A DNA stretch of 64,000 bases. Source: JAWRCU01 sp033542235 (GTDB lineage Bacteria > Pseudomonadota > Alphaproteobacteria > Rhizobiales > Rhizobiaceae). The translations under genes and the position numbers were made by a program. The notes under the pieces were generated by a model, which saw only the letters and a list, made by a program, of their open reading frames with translations, searched no databases and was not told the DNA's origin. Positions within the stretch are counted from its first letter, which is position 1; every line of letters starts with the position of its first letter. Below are positions 44,408 through 52,545 of the stretch, one piece after another. Location of the stretch: assembly GCF_033542235.1 (NCBI RefSeq), contig NZ_JAWRCU010000005.1, positions 186,001-250,000 on the forward strand, written 5' to 3'.

Positions 44408-44821
44408 TCAGAACGGGCACTTGATATAGCTCAGCGAGAAGTCGGGGAAGCTCGGGTCAAAGCGGTCGAAATGCGTCGCGTCGATCATCCGGAAGGACAT
44501 CGAGACGCTGCTCGACAGGACTGCGTCCGAACAGCTGAGCAGCACGTTGAAATGGTCACCCTCCTCACGGATTTTTGCAGTGGTGCAGGTAGCACTCGGG
44601 CCGACGACCTTGCTGCCTGAGACAATGATACCCGTATCGAGGCTCGAACCTGGATCTCTGAAGTGGATTTCGCTGCCCTTCTTCTCGAACACAGCGTTGC
44701 AGTCCGTGCCCGACATCGCCCAGGCGCCCTGCATCGCTTCCATCGAGGCTGCGGTTGCGGTGCCTGCACTGACACCGAGAACCGCACCGACTGCCAAGTA
44801 GCGAGAAAACCTGCCAACCAT
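44408..44821 (-). CDS. Small exported protein of unknown function
   Basis: A 137-residue protein with a signal peptide (about 1-24, ending GTATA) and a mature part of about 113 residues with four Cys, starting MEAMQGAWAMSGTDCNAVFE. The pattern, a residue-level echo of small lipocalin-like or protease-inhibitor-like secreted proteins, is not enough to name a family. The start at 44821 is chosen for its signal peptide; the 24 extra codons of the longer frame are Pro/Arg-rich. Element B lies about 100 bases upstream. Confidence 0.7.
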   Translation of the reverse strand: MVGRFSRYLAVGAVLGVSAGTATAASMEAMQGAWAMSGTDCNAVFEKKGSEIHFRDPGSSLDTGIIVSGSKVVGPSATCTTAKIREEGDHFNVLLSCSDAVLSSSVSMSFRMIDATHFDRFDPSFPDFSLSYIKCPF

Positions 44822-44918
44822 TGATCGGACCCTCAAACGTACGCTCACGGGGTAGCGCGCAACCGGTCTGCCTGGACTGTCCGGAGCAGGCATATTTGCC
44901 CGTTCCAGGGCGCCGGAA

Positions 44919-44936
44919 AAGTACGTTACTGTAACC
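44919..44936 (-). promoter_or_regulatory. Shared palindromic element, site B
   Basis: Read on the minus strand: GGTTACAGTAACGTACTT, with the intact TTAC-A-GTAA core and the trailing GTACTT. It lies 97 bases upstream of the minus-strand exported protein gene and points the same way relative to it as sites A, C, D and E do to theirs. Confidence 0.65.
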
Positions 44937-44978
44937 TGGCGCCGGGGAGTCGCATTCGCCGACGACCGGAGGCCGGTT

Positions 44979-44991
44979 CGTTACTGTTAAG
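44979..44991 (+). promoter_or_regulatory. Weaker palindromic element, site G
   Basis: CGTTACTGTTAAG keeps GTTAC and the spacing but has TTAA in place of TAAC on the right arm. It may serve the plus-strand small protein gene at 45221, or be a second operator for the minus-strand gene. Confidence 0.35.
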
Positions 44992-45220
44992 TCCTAGCCT
45001 TTGCGGAAGATCATGTGAGAATAGCAGGATTGGCCAGCCGAGCAGGGTGGCGCGCCTGTCGCTGGTAGCCGCTGCAGTACTGCGCAGGCAAGGCAGGCGG
45101 AGGTATACGGGCACTCGGAAGAGCAGCTCCCAATGCCCTTACGAGCGTCTGGATCAGTGGTTCGTCATACCCCTTCGAAACGTGAGCTGCAGGGAATGCT
45201 CGAAGCGAGGTGAAGGAAAG

Positions 45221-45478
45221 ATGACGGCGGAAGCCGACATCGAGCGGCGCGGCCTGATGAAGCTCATGCTGAGGATGCCCGCCTTGCGTGGAAAGCTTCA
45301 GCTTCTTAGCGCGGCCAATCCGGAACTGCTCGGCCTTTGCGGCGCGTTCGAGGAGGCCAGCTCGACCCTCGAGCGGTTGCGGAAGGAAAATGTACCGGCG
45401 AATTCTAACGCCATCAATGAATACGAGACCTTATGCGAGGAAATTGAAGCCGAAATCATTGAAATGTGTATCCGGTAA
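45221..45478 (+). CDS. Small helical protein of unknown function (paralogue of 21684-21983)
   Basis: An 85-residue, predominantly helical, acidic protein. GKLQLLSAANPELLGLCGAF and NEYETLCEEIEAEI align with the protein at 21684-21983. A GGTGAAGGAAAG ribosome site fixes the ATG at 45221; the longer frame starting at 45047 has no such site. It lies 155 bases before a TPR protein gene paralogous to that beside the other copy, on the same strand this time. Function unknown; a regulator or binding partner of the TPR protein is a guess. Confidence 0.7.
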   Translation: MTAEADIERRGLMKLMLRMPALRGKLQLLSAANPELLGLCGAFEEASSTLERLRKENVPANSNAINEYETLCEEIEAEIIEMCIR

Positions 45479-45633
45479 AATCTTCTACAAACATCGGCCT
45501 TTCTATTTTTGCGCCATCCAAACAGTTAACAAAGATAAGATGGATTTTTTGCGATTAGAAAAACGGAAATTGATCGTGTTAACATTCGTTGCTAAAAAAG
45601 ATCGGGGGGCAGGCAAGAACGAGGGAGCTTGCC
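45479..45633. promoter_or_regulatory. AT-rich gap with two GTTAAC palindromes
   Basis: This 155-base gap is clearly richer in A and T than its surroundings. It has GTTAAC at 45525-45530 and TGTTAACA at 45577-45584, about 50 bases apart. It probably holds the promoter of the following TPR-cyclase pair. Confidence 0.35.
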
Positions 45634-47367
45634 GTGAGCTCAGGCAGTGGCCGCCATACGTACGCGGTCGGAGATGATACTGTATCCGACCACGACGCCA
45701 AGCAGGAATTGGAGAGAATACTCTCCGACCCGGAATTTCACTGTACCGTCCGGCACCGGAAATTCCTGCGCTTTGTCACCGACGAACTGCTCCAAGGCCG
45801 CGGTGACGCGGTCAAGGCCTACACGATCGCAGTGGACGTGTTCGGGCGGCCGCCGAGCTTCGACCCGTCGACCGATCCAATTGTCAGGATCGAGGCGACG
45901 CGCCTGCGCGCCGCACTCACGCGCTACTATGAATTGCACGGTAATGGACTGTCTGTGCGGATTGAATTGCCGAAGGGCCGCTACATTCCCGTGTTCACAA
46001 GGAGTCGGCCTGGTTGCGAGCCGGAACCAGTTTCGCTGGACGATGCGCCTGCTCCCGCCGTAGCTAGTCAGCCGCCGACGTCGCCTCTCCAACCCAGCGC
46101 TCGCACCCAGTGGAAATCCGTCGTGATCGGCGCGGTGGCCGGCTTGGCTTCGGCTGGCCTTTTCGTGGGGATCGTTTTCATTCGATGGGCGGAGCGGCCT
46201 GCCTTTTCGAAGCGGCCGAACCTGACTGTCGAGTTGCGCCTGGACGGCCGCGCAAACAGCGAGGCCGCCGTCTTTCGCGATCAATTGCTGGTGGCGCTGT
46301 CCAACTTCCAGACGGTCACGACGAGCGCACCGGACGCAATCACCGCAAGCGTCGGCGATGCCGCAACGTCTGGCACACCACGCTCGATTCAGAGCCGTTA
46401 TCGCCTGCTCTTGAAATACGGAGAGGACCGCGAAGGAACCGTGCTGTGGTGGCATCTTCTCGATACTGGGAACGGTGAGACGGTTCGTGCGGGAATTATA
46501 AGGCCCCCGAATGCTGTGAACGTGGAGCCGACAGCGTGGCTGGCCGGCCGCCTGGCAACGCAACTCGCATCCCCCCGCGGCGTCATCAACAGGCTGGAGA
46601 CCGCGCGCGAGGTAGACCGCCCAACGCTCGGAAACGGCTGTGTCGTGCGGGCGGTTGAGGCCATGGATTCGAGGGAACCGGATGAGCTTGGCGAGGTGCG
46701 CGCCTGCCTGGAGCGGTCATTGGCGCTTCGCGAGAACGACGCCGATGCCCATGCCGTGCTGGCGGGCGTTTTGGCAATGCTCGGATCCGGAGGACTGATG
46801 CCCGGACTGATGGACAAGGCGGTCGAGCACGCCGGCCGCGCGGTTGAACTGGCGCCCGATTCCGACAGAGGCTTCCTTGCCCGAATGATGACCCAGTTCA
46901 GGCTAGGCAATTCCGATGCAGCCATCCAGGCAGGCCGGCGTGCACTGGAGCTGAACCCGAACAATCCAAGGACAATCGCCAAGCTCGCCTACATACTGTT
47001 TGTGACGGGCCACTGGGGTGAGGGGGCCCAGCTTGCCAGGGCCAGTCTGCAGCAAGGCGAATCCCGCGACGATGTCGAAAGCATCCTGAGTTTCGACGCC
47101 TATCGCCGCGGGCAGTACGCGGAAGCGTTGCAGCATCTCCGGCAGATCAACCGGTCTGACTGCTATTGCCTGCAGGTCCTGAAGGTGGCCATATTGGGTC
47201 AGCTCGGCCGGAAAGCCGAAGCTGAAGCGGCGATTGCCGATCTGCGGCGGGAGAGACCACAGTTCGAGGCGTCCTTCGGGGCTGACCTCGCGCACCGAAG
47301 CTTTGCCCCGAGCCTGATCACGCTGCTAAAGGCTGGCCTTGAGAAGGCCGGCGTGAAGGTGGCGTAA
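45634..47367 (+). CDS. Membrane-anchored TPR protein (module 2)
   Basis: A 577-residue paralogue of the protein at 22125-23900. The N-terminal domain shows RKFLRFVTDELLQGRGDAVK, AYTIAVDVFGR, TDPIVRIEATRLRAALTRYY and PKGRYIPVF. A membrane helix near residues 150-172 and a middle domain follow. The C-terminal half contains TPR-like repeats, for example AIQAGRRALELNPNNPRTIA. Start choice: GTG at 45634 with GAGGGAG; a TTG 15 codons upstream is less likely. The middle domain is more diverged than in module 1. The cyclase gene begins about 20 bases after its stop, so the two are probably one operon. Confidence 0.75.
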   Translation: MSSGSGRHTYAVGDDTVSDHDAKQELERILSDPEFHCTVRHRKFLRFVTDELLQGRGDAVKAYTIAVDVFGRPPSFDPSTDPIVRIEATRLRAALTRYYELHGNGLSVRIELPKGRYIPVFTRSRPGCEPEPVSLDDAPAPAVASQPPTSPLQPSARTQWKSVVIGAVAGLASAGLFVGIVFIRWAERPAFSKRPNLTVELRLDGRANSEAAVFRDQLLVALSNFQTVTTSAPDAITASVGDAATSGTPRSIQSRYRLLLKYGEDREGTVLWWHLLDTGNGETVRAGIIRPPNAVNVEPTAWLAGRLATQLASPRGVINRLETAREVDRPTLGNGCVVRAVEAMDSREPDELGEVRACLERSLALRENDADAHAVLAGVLAMLGSGGLMPGLMDKAVEHAGRAVELAPDSDRGFLARMMTQFRLGNSDAAIQAGRRALELNPNNPRTIAKLAYILFVTGHWGEGAQLARASLQQGESRDDVESILSFDAYRRGQYAEALQHLRQINRSDCYCLQVLKVAILGQLGRKAEAEAAIADLRRERPQFEASFGADLAHRSFAPSLITLLKAGLEKAGVKVA

Positions 47368-47387
47368 CCGGTGGGAAGGAGACGAGG

Positions 47388-49376
47388 CTGGGTGACGGTT
47401 CTCAGGTAAAATCTTCGCCCGAAGGCTGGTCGCAGCCGCTTCGGCTGCATCTCAGCGTCATCATCATCCTGCTTCTGCTAGGTGTTTCGCTGCCGCTGAT
47501 GTGGCTTACCTACCAGCAGGGCACGCGAACGGCGCTTGATGCCGCGGCCCAGCAGATGCGGCTTCTGTCGGCCCATGCGATCGAACGCTACCGCTCGACC
47601 TTCGGCACTGGCTACTCGGCCATAGCTTTGACATCGGCCAATGAGGCATTCCTTCGCGAGCCGCCGGCCGACATGGAGGTCAAGGTTGGCTTCCTGTCCA
47701 CAGCACTCTCCGCCTCGCCCGATATCGATGGCATGTATGTCGGGTATCCGAGCGGCGCCTTCGTGCACGCGGTGAACATTTCCAACAGTCCGGCCTGGAA
47801 GAAAGCCTTGTCGGCGCCACAAGGCGCAGTATTGGCAGCGCGCACAATCGAGGGGGTGGGGCCTAGCCGGCAATCGAAATGGCGCTTCTACGATGCGAAC
47901 GAGACGCTGATCAGCGAGAGGGTGCTTGGTGATGCCAGCTACGACCCGAGGACGCGCCCCTGGTACAAGGCCGCCTCCAGAAGCGGTGGGCCGGCCGCAG
48001 TCGGGCCGTACGTAATGGCGACGACAGGCGTTCTGGGGCTCACCATCGCAATGCCGATGGAAAGGGATCAGAAAATAGTCGTCGGAGCGGACGTTGTCCT
48101 TGAAACAATCAGCCGGCTGCTTTCGCGCGAAGCCGTCTCGGCGCATTCCGTGGGTTATGTCTTCGACGATCGGAAGCGGCTCATCGTCCATTCCGATGCT
48201 GCGAAGATGGCCCGCGTGCTGGCGAGCCTCGAGCCGGGCGACAGCACCGACGTCAAGATCGACGACCCGGTGCTGGATGCGGTGCAAAAAATACTGGAAT
48301 CGCCGTCGTACCGGGCCGGGGAAGCGCTGCATTTCACGGTTGGCGGCGAGCCATATCTTGCGGAGATGGCGACCACCGGGAACTCCGAACTCTTGAAGGG
48401 CAATACTGTGGTGATTGCCGCGCCCGTCTCCGATTTTACCAAGCCCAGCATCGATCTGTTGCGAAAGGCGCTGGCGATCGCGGGTGCGCTGCTCGCGATC
48501 GGGATCATCCTCTCCGTCCTGGTTGCCCGTCTGGTGAGCCGCTCGCTTTCCGTGCTCACCAGTGATGCCGAGCAGATCGGCAATCTCGACTTGCGTGACC
48601 AAGGCAAGCTTCATTCGCACGTTGCCGAGATCAACACATTGGCCAGCGCGCTGAGCGCCGCACGCCGCGCCATCGGAACTTTCGCGCTCTACATGCCGCG
48701 CGAGCTTGTGCGGAGGATAGTTGCTTCGGGCCAAGCGGTTGCTGGAAGCGCCGTCCGCCAGGAAATCACCGTACTTTTTACCGACATACGCGACTTCACC
48801 ACGATTTCCGAGAGCCGCACGCCGGAGGAGGTGGTGGCGCTGCTATCGACCTATTTCGAGCTGATGAACGGGATCGTCGAGCGGCACGGCGGCGTCATTG
48901 TCCAGTATCTCGGCGATTCCATCTACGCCATGTGGAATGCGCCGGATCCCGATCCCGACCACGTCGATAACGCGTGCCGCTGCACACTCACGCTGAAGGC
49001 CGGCATCGACGCTCTCAACGAAGGCAACCGCATGGCGGGACTCCCGCAACTGATCACCCGCTTCGGCCTGCACACGGGCGTGGCCGTGGTCGGCAGCGTC
49101 GGGGCAATGTCGCGACGGCAATATACGGCAATGGGCGACACGGTGAACGTAGCATCGCGCCTGGAAGGCCTCAACAAGGAGTTCGGCACCTCGATCCTCG
49201 CCAGCAGGGCCGTGCGCGAGCGCGCTGACAGAGGATTCTGCTTCCGTCCTCTCGGCCTGGCGCAGGCCAAAGGACGTCACGAGCAGATTGACGTGTTCGA
49301 GCTGATCGGGGCGACTTCGGCGTCAGAAGTGACAACAGGGACAGGTGCATCCGCGCAACATGTCCTCGGGTGGTAA
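47388..49376 (+). CDS. Class III adenylate/guanylate cyclase with dCache-like sensor
   Basis: About 662 residues if started at a CTG at 47388 behind AAGGAGACGAGG. The first ATG, 47499, falls inside the first membrane helix (LHLSVIIILLLLGVSLPL), so a start there would destroy it, and no ATG, GTG or TTG exists between it and the upstream in-frame stop at 47340. A large periplasmic Cache-like domain with DASYDPRTRPWYKAA follows, then a second helix near residues 358-382, a HAMP-like linker and the cyclase domain: FTDIRDFT, YLGDSIYAMWNAP, GDTVNVASRLEG. The usual substrate-contacting Lys appears to be Gln (VIVQYLGD). It would make cAMP or cGMP in response to an external signal. Confidence 0.8.
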   Translation: MGDGSQVKSSPEGWSQPLRLHLSVIIILLLLGVSLPLMWLTYQQGTRTALDAAAQQMRLLSAHAIERYRSTFGTGYSAIALTSANEAFLREPPADMEVKVGFLSTALSASPDIDGMYVGYPSGAFVHAVNISNSPAWKKALSAPQGAVLAARTIEGVGPSRQSKWRFYDANETLISERVLGDASYDPRTRPWYKAASRSGGPAAVGPYVMATTGVLGLTIAMPMERDQKIVVGADVVLETISRLLSREAVSAHSVGYVFDDRKRLIVHSDAAKMARVLASLEPGDSTDVKIDDPVLDAVQKILESPSYRAGEALHFTVGGEPYLAEMATTGNSELLKGNTVVIAAPVSDFTKPSIDLLRKALAIAGALLAIGIILSVLVARLVSRSLSVLTSDAEQIGNLDLRDQGKLHSHVAEINTLASALSAARRAIGTFALYMPRELVRRIVASGQAVAGSAVRQEITVLFTDIRDFTTISESRTPEEVVALLSTYFELMNGIVERHGGVIVQYLGDSIYAMWNAPDPDPDHVDNACRCTLTLKAGIDALNEGNRMAGLPQLITRFGLHTGVAVVGSVGAMSRRQYTAMGDTVNVASRLEGLNKEFGTSILASRAVRERADRGFCFRPLGLAQAKGRHEQIDVFELIGATSASEVTTGTGASAQHVLGW

Positions 49377-49393
49377 GGACTTCCACCGCATTT

Positions 49394-49412
49394 TGTTACA
49401 GTAACGTAGCTT
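49394..49412 (+). promoter_or_regulatory. Shared palindromic element, site C
   Basis: TGTTACAGTAACGTAGCTT, with a perfect GTTACAGTAAC core. It lies 17 bases after the cyclase stop and 58 bases before the ATG of the outer-membrane barrel gene. Confidence 0.65.
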
Positions 49413-49470
49413 GCTGCTGGGAAGCGTGCGAGGAGGATTGAGCGGCATTGAGGTGGGAAGGGATTCGCTC

Positions 49471-50280
49471 ATGAGAAGCTTGCTGAGCTTGCCCGCAGGA
49501 TTGTTGGGTATGGTCGCTTTTGCCGCGGCTGGCCACGCGGCCGACGTCGTGGAGCCACAGCAGCCTCCTCCGCCTGGCCATGAATGGACCTTCACCGTCG
49601 CCCCTTATTTCTGGATGGCGGGACTCAGGGGCGACACCGGCATATTCGGGCGTCCACCCGCGCACGTCGACGAGAGTTTCGGGGACATTATCAAAGATTT
49701 CGAGTTCGGCGGCATGGCGGTGATGGAACTCGAGAACGGCACCTGGGGCCTGCTCGCCGACATCATGTATGCCAAGACGGATGCCAACGGGTCGGTTACG
49801 GGAGACGTCAACGGAGTGCCGACGACACTCTCCGCTGATGTTGAGAGTTCGGTCTTCACGGGAACGGTCATGGGCGAGTACCGTCTCTACTCCCAGCCAA
49901 CCGCCACGTTCGACCTGATGGCCGGTGTGCGGATCTGGGACGTCAACGCCGACTTGGACATCAGCGTCACGCAGAGCGGGCCGGCGCTGGCTGGATTCAG
50001 CGGCAGCGACGGGAGCACCTGGGTGGACCCGATGGTCGGCTTGAAGGGCCGCTACAACATCAATGACAAGTGGTTCGTGAACGGCTGGGCCATGATCGGC
50101 GGCTTCGGCGCTGGATCGGATCTGAGCTGGGATCTGATGGGAGGTGTTGGCTACCAGTACAACAACTGGCTGTCCTTCGCCCTCGGTTACCGGGCACTTG
50201 GCGTCGACTATGACAATGATGGCTTCATCTACGACGTAGTCCAGCATGGCCCCATCCTGGGCACCATCATGAAGTTCTAG
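49471..50280 (+). CDS. Outer-membrane beta-barrel protein
   Basis: A 269-residue exported protein. A signal peptide ends near residue 24 (GHAADVV). The mature part alternates hydrophobic and polar residues, with many aromatic residues at strand ends, for example EWTFTVAPYFWMAGLRGDTG, and ends in Phe (GTIMKF), as outer-membrane barrels do. It resembles small porin-like proteins of Rhizobiales but I cannot name it. The ATG at 49471 is used because the preceding 20 codons precede the signal peptide. Site C lies just upstream. Confidence 0.75.
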   Translation: MRSLLSLPAGLLGMVAFAAAGHAADVVEPQQPPPPGHEWTFTVAPYFWMAGLRGDTGIFGRPPAHVDESFGDIIKDFEFGGMAVMELENGTWGLLADIMYAKTDANGSVTGDVNGVPTTLSADVESSVFTGTVMGEYRLYSQPTATFDLMAGVRIWDVNADLDISVTQSGPALAGFSGSDGSTWVDPMVGLKGRYNINDKWFVNGWAMIGGFGAGSDLSWDLMGGVGYQYNNWLSFALGYRALGVDYDNDGFIYDVVQHGPILGTIMKF

Positions 50281-50317
50281 GGGTGTCTTAGGGACCGCAG
50301 TAGGGAGGGCCGCGCTT

Positions 50318-51133
50318 ATGGGTCAGAGATTTCTGTCCCTTTCGTCGATCAGTTTGGGCGCCTTTATACTGGCAATGACCTGGCCTGCAGCGGCTGAGGA
50401 CAACGCCGATGAACTGGCCAAGCAACTTTCTAATCCGATCGCGAACCTGATCAGCGTGCCCTTCCAGAGCAATTTCGAGTGGGGCGCCGGCGCCGACGGC
50501 AACGGCTTTGCCTACACGCTTAACATCCAGCCAGTCATCCCGATCTCGATCAGCGATGACTGGACCATGATCTCGCGCACGATTCTCCCTGTCGCGTATC
50601 GCGATTACCTGCCGCCGCCCGACGGCAACACGTTCGGCCTGGGCGATATCACCCAAAGCCTCTTCTTCTCGCCGAAGGCGCCGGGGCCCGGCGGGCTCAT
50701 CTGGGGCGTCGGACCGGCGTTCCTCATTCCGACGGCAACCGACGACTTCCTCGGGGCGGGAAAATTCGGCATCGGACCGACGGCTGTCGTGCTCGAGCAG
50801 ACCGGCCCGTGGACGGTGGGTGTGCTGGCCAACCACATCTGGTCGGTAGCGGGTGACAATGACCGCGACGAGATCAACTCCACCTTCCTGCAGCCCTTTC
50901 TCGCCTATGCGCTTGGTCATGGTACGACGCTCAACCTCAATACCGAGTCGACCTATGACTGGGTTGCCGATCAGTGGACTGTGCCGATCAATTTAGGGGT
51001 CTCGCAGGTCTTCAAGATCGGCGAGCAGGCGATGAGCATTCAGGTCGGCGGCAAGTACTATGCCGAGGCGCCCGAAGGCGCCCCGGAATGGGGCATTCGC
51101 ACGACCCTGACATTGCTGTTTCCAGAGAAGTAG
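50318..51133 (+). CDS. Outer-membrane transporter-like protein
   Basis: A 271-residue exported protein with a signal peptide (about 1-26, ending PAAAED). The mature part is barrel-like: NIQPVIPISISDDWTMISRT, GLGDITQSLFFSPK and WGVGPAFLIPTATDDFLGAG, as in proteins annotated as transporter or neuromedin-U-like (MetA-pathway-type outer-membrane proteins). A decayed copy lies at 31767-31935. It starts 37 bases after the barrel gene and is followed after 2 bases by an inner-membrane protein gene, so the three form one operon under site C. Confidence 0.78.
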   Translation: MGQRFLSLSSISLGAFILAMTWPAAAEDNADELAKQLSNPIANLISVPFQSNFEWGAGADGNGFAYTLNIQPVIPISISDDWTMISRTILPVAYRDYLPPPDGNTFGLGDITQSLFFSPKAPGPGGLIWGVGPAFLIPTATDDFLGAGKFGIGPTAVVLEQTGPWTVGVLANHIWSVAGDNDRDEINSTFLQPFLAYALGHGTTLNLNTESTYDWVADQWTVPINLGVSQVFKIGEQAMSIQVGGKYYAEAPEGAPEWGIRTTLTLLFPEK

Positions 51134-51135
51134 CA

Positions 51136-52314
51136 ATGCCGCCAGATAACGGAAGGATTGGAGAATTCCTCTCCGCGCATGGCGGTCCTTTTTACGAACT
51201 GCAGCTTCGCCTGAAGATGCTCCGGGAGCACTCGCTCCAGGCCGGGCGCAGGGCCGTGCTGTTCGTTGCGCTGGCATGGGGCGTGCCGCTGCTCTTGAGC
51301 CTGATCGCCGGCCAGGCATTCGGAAAATTCGCAGAGCGTCCGTACCTGCTCGACATCGGGGTGTGGGCGAGGTTCGCGATCGCGATTGCGGCATTCACAC
51401 TTGCCGAGGGGCGGGTTGAGGAGCAACTGAGGGAGACGCTGAAGCAGTTCACGCGGGCCCCGCTTCTAGGACCGGCCTCATTCGAGCCTGCGGCCGTAGC
51501 TGTGACGAGCGCTTTGAAGCAGCGGGACTCACGCGTTGCCGAGGCCGTCTGCATCGTAGCCGCGATCGCGCTTTCGCTGTTGTCGCTGGTCAACTTGGCG
51601 CAGTCCGGCGGCCATTCCTGGGCAGTCGGGTCCGATGGTGTCACGCTCACGGCGGCTGGCTGGTGGTGCCTGCTGTTCAGCAACCCGTTCTTCTTTTTCC
51701 TGTTGCTGCGCGGTCTGTGGCGTCACTTCGTCTGGTCTATGCTGCTTCGCCGGATCGCAGCGCTCGAACTGCGACTCGTGACGACCCATCCCGACGGCAA
51801 CGCCGGGCTGGCTTTCGTCGGCCGCTATCCCAACGCCTTCGCCATGGGCGTCTTCGGCGTCAGCTGTGTGGTCGCGGCCGGACTGGCTCACCAGCTGGTC
51901 CAGGAGAGCATCACGGTGACCGCTTACGGCTATGTCATGGGGTTATGGCTCATCCTGGTGCTGGCGCTGTTTGCCTATCCGCTGCTGGCCTTCACCAGGC
52001 CGCTTGCGCGCCTCAAGCAAAACACGCTGATGTTGAGCAGCGCCAGGGGAACGCAGTTTCAGCGCCTAGCCGAGCGCAAGTTGCTCGGGGCGAATGTTGT
52101 CGCCGCCGATCCTGCCGAGATCGAAGAGCAGCAGGAGGCGTCCGATCCTGCCAAGCAATTCGACGCGACACGGAAAATGTCGACGCTGCTCCTCGACCGC
52201 TCGGCGCTGGTTCCGGTCGGTGCAGCCGCCCTGCTACCGTTGGTGGCGGCCGGCGCGACGCAGATGCCGTACAAAGAGCTGCTGGCGATCTGCAAGAAGC
52301 TGCTGCTTATCTGA
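51136..52314 (+). CDS. Polytopic inner-membrane protein of unknown function
   Basis: A 392-residue protein with about six membrane helices (near residues 33-55, 65-85, 130-150, 165-190, 230-252 and 262-285), a hydrophobic segment close to the C-terminus and a long cytosolic stretch around residues 290-355. No family was recognised. The ATG two bases after the previous stop is used; the longer frame reads from the transporter gene. An inner-membrane partner of the two barrel proteins is a possibility from its position only. Confidence 0.7.
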   Translation: MPPDNGRIGEFLSAHGGPFYELQLRLKMLREHSLQAGRRAVLFVALAWGVPLLLSLIAGQAFGKFAERPYLLDIGVWARFAIAIAAFTLAEGRVEEQLRETLKQFTRAPLLGPASFEPAAVAVTSALKQRDSRVAEAVCIVAAIALSLLSLVNLAQSGGHSWAVGSDGVTLTAAGWWCLLFSNPFFFFLLLRGLWRHFVWSMLLRRIAALELRLVTTHPDGNAGLAFVGRYPNAFAMGVFGVSCVVAAGLAHQLVQESITVTAYGYVMGLWLILVLALFAYPLLAFTRPLARLKQNTLMLSSARGTQFQRLAERKLLGANVVAADPAEIEEQQEASDPAKQFDATRKMSTLLLDRSALVPVGAAALLPLVAAGATQMPYKELLAICKKLLLI

Positions 52315-52363
52315 CGAAGCAGGCACTTGTGTCAGCGCTCATACGGCTGGCAACAATAAACTC

Positions 52364-52381
52364 GGTAACTGTAACGTACTT
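52364..52381 (+). promoter_or_regulatory. Shared palindromic element, site D
   Basis: GGTAACTGTAACGTACTT. The right part GTAACGTACTT equals site B and nearly equals site C; the left arm reads GTAAC where the others have GTTAC, so the core is two direct GTAAC copies. It lies in the 231-base gap before the HAD gene, about 165 bases from its ATG. Confidence 0.6.
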
Positions 52382-52545
52382 CTTTTGCGCGAAAGAAAAT
52401 CGACACTGCCGCCATCGGTCAGGAGATCGGCGAGCCTCGGCGCGGCTCACCGCGCGTAGCCCGCGCGCCCGCACCACAGGTGGGAAATGGCAATGATTCG
52501 ATGTTCGAACGGAATGAGCAAGGCATTCTGGGCAAAGGAAAAATC

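Larger units (their letters stand above)
44822..45220. promoter_or_regulatory. Divergent control region with two palindromic elements
   Basis: The 399-base gap between the minus-strand exported protein and the plus-strand small helical protein holds no credible gene. It carries site B at 44919-44936 and a weaker site G at 44979-44991, about 45 bases apart. Confidence 0.5.
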
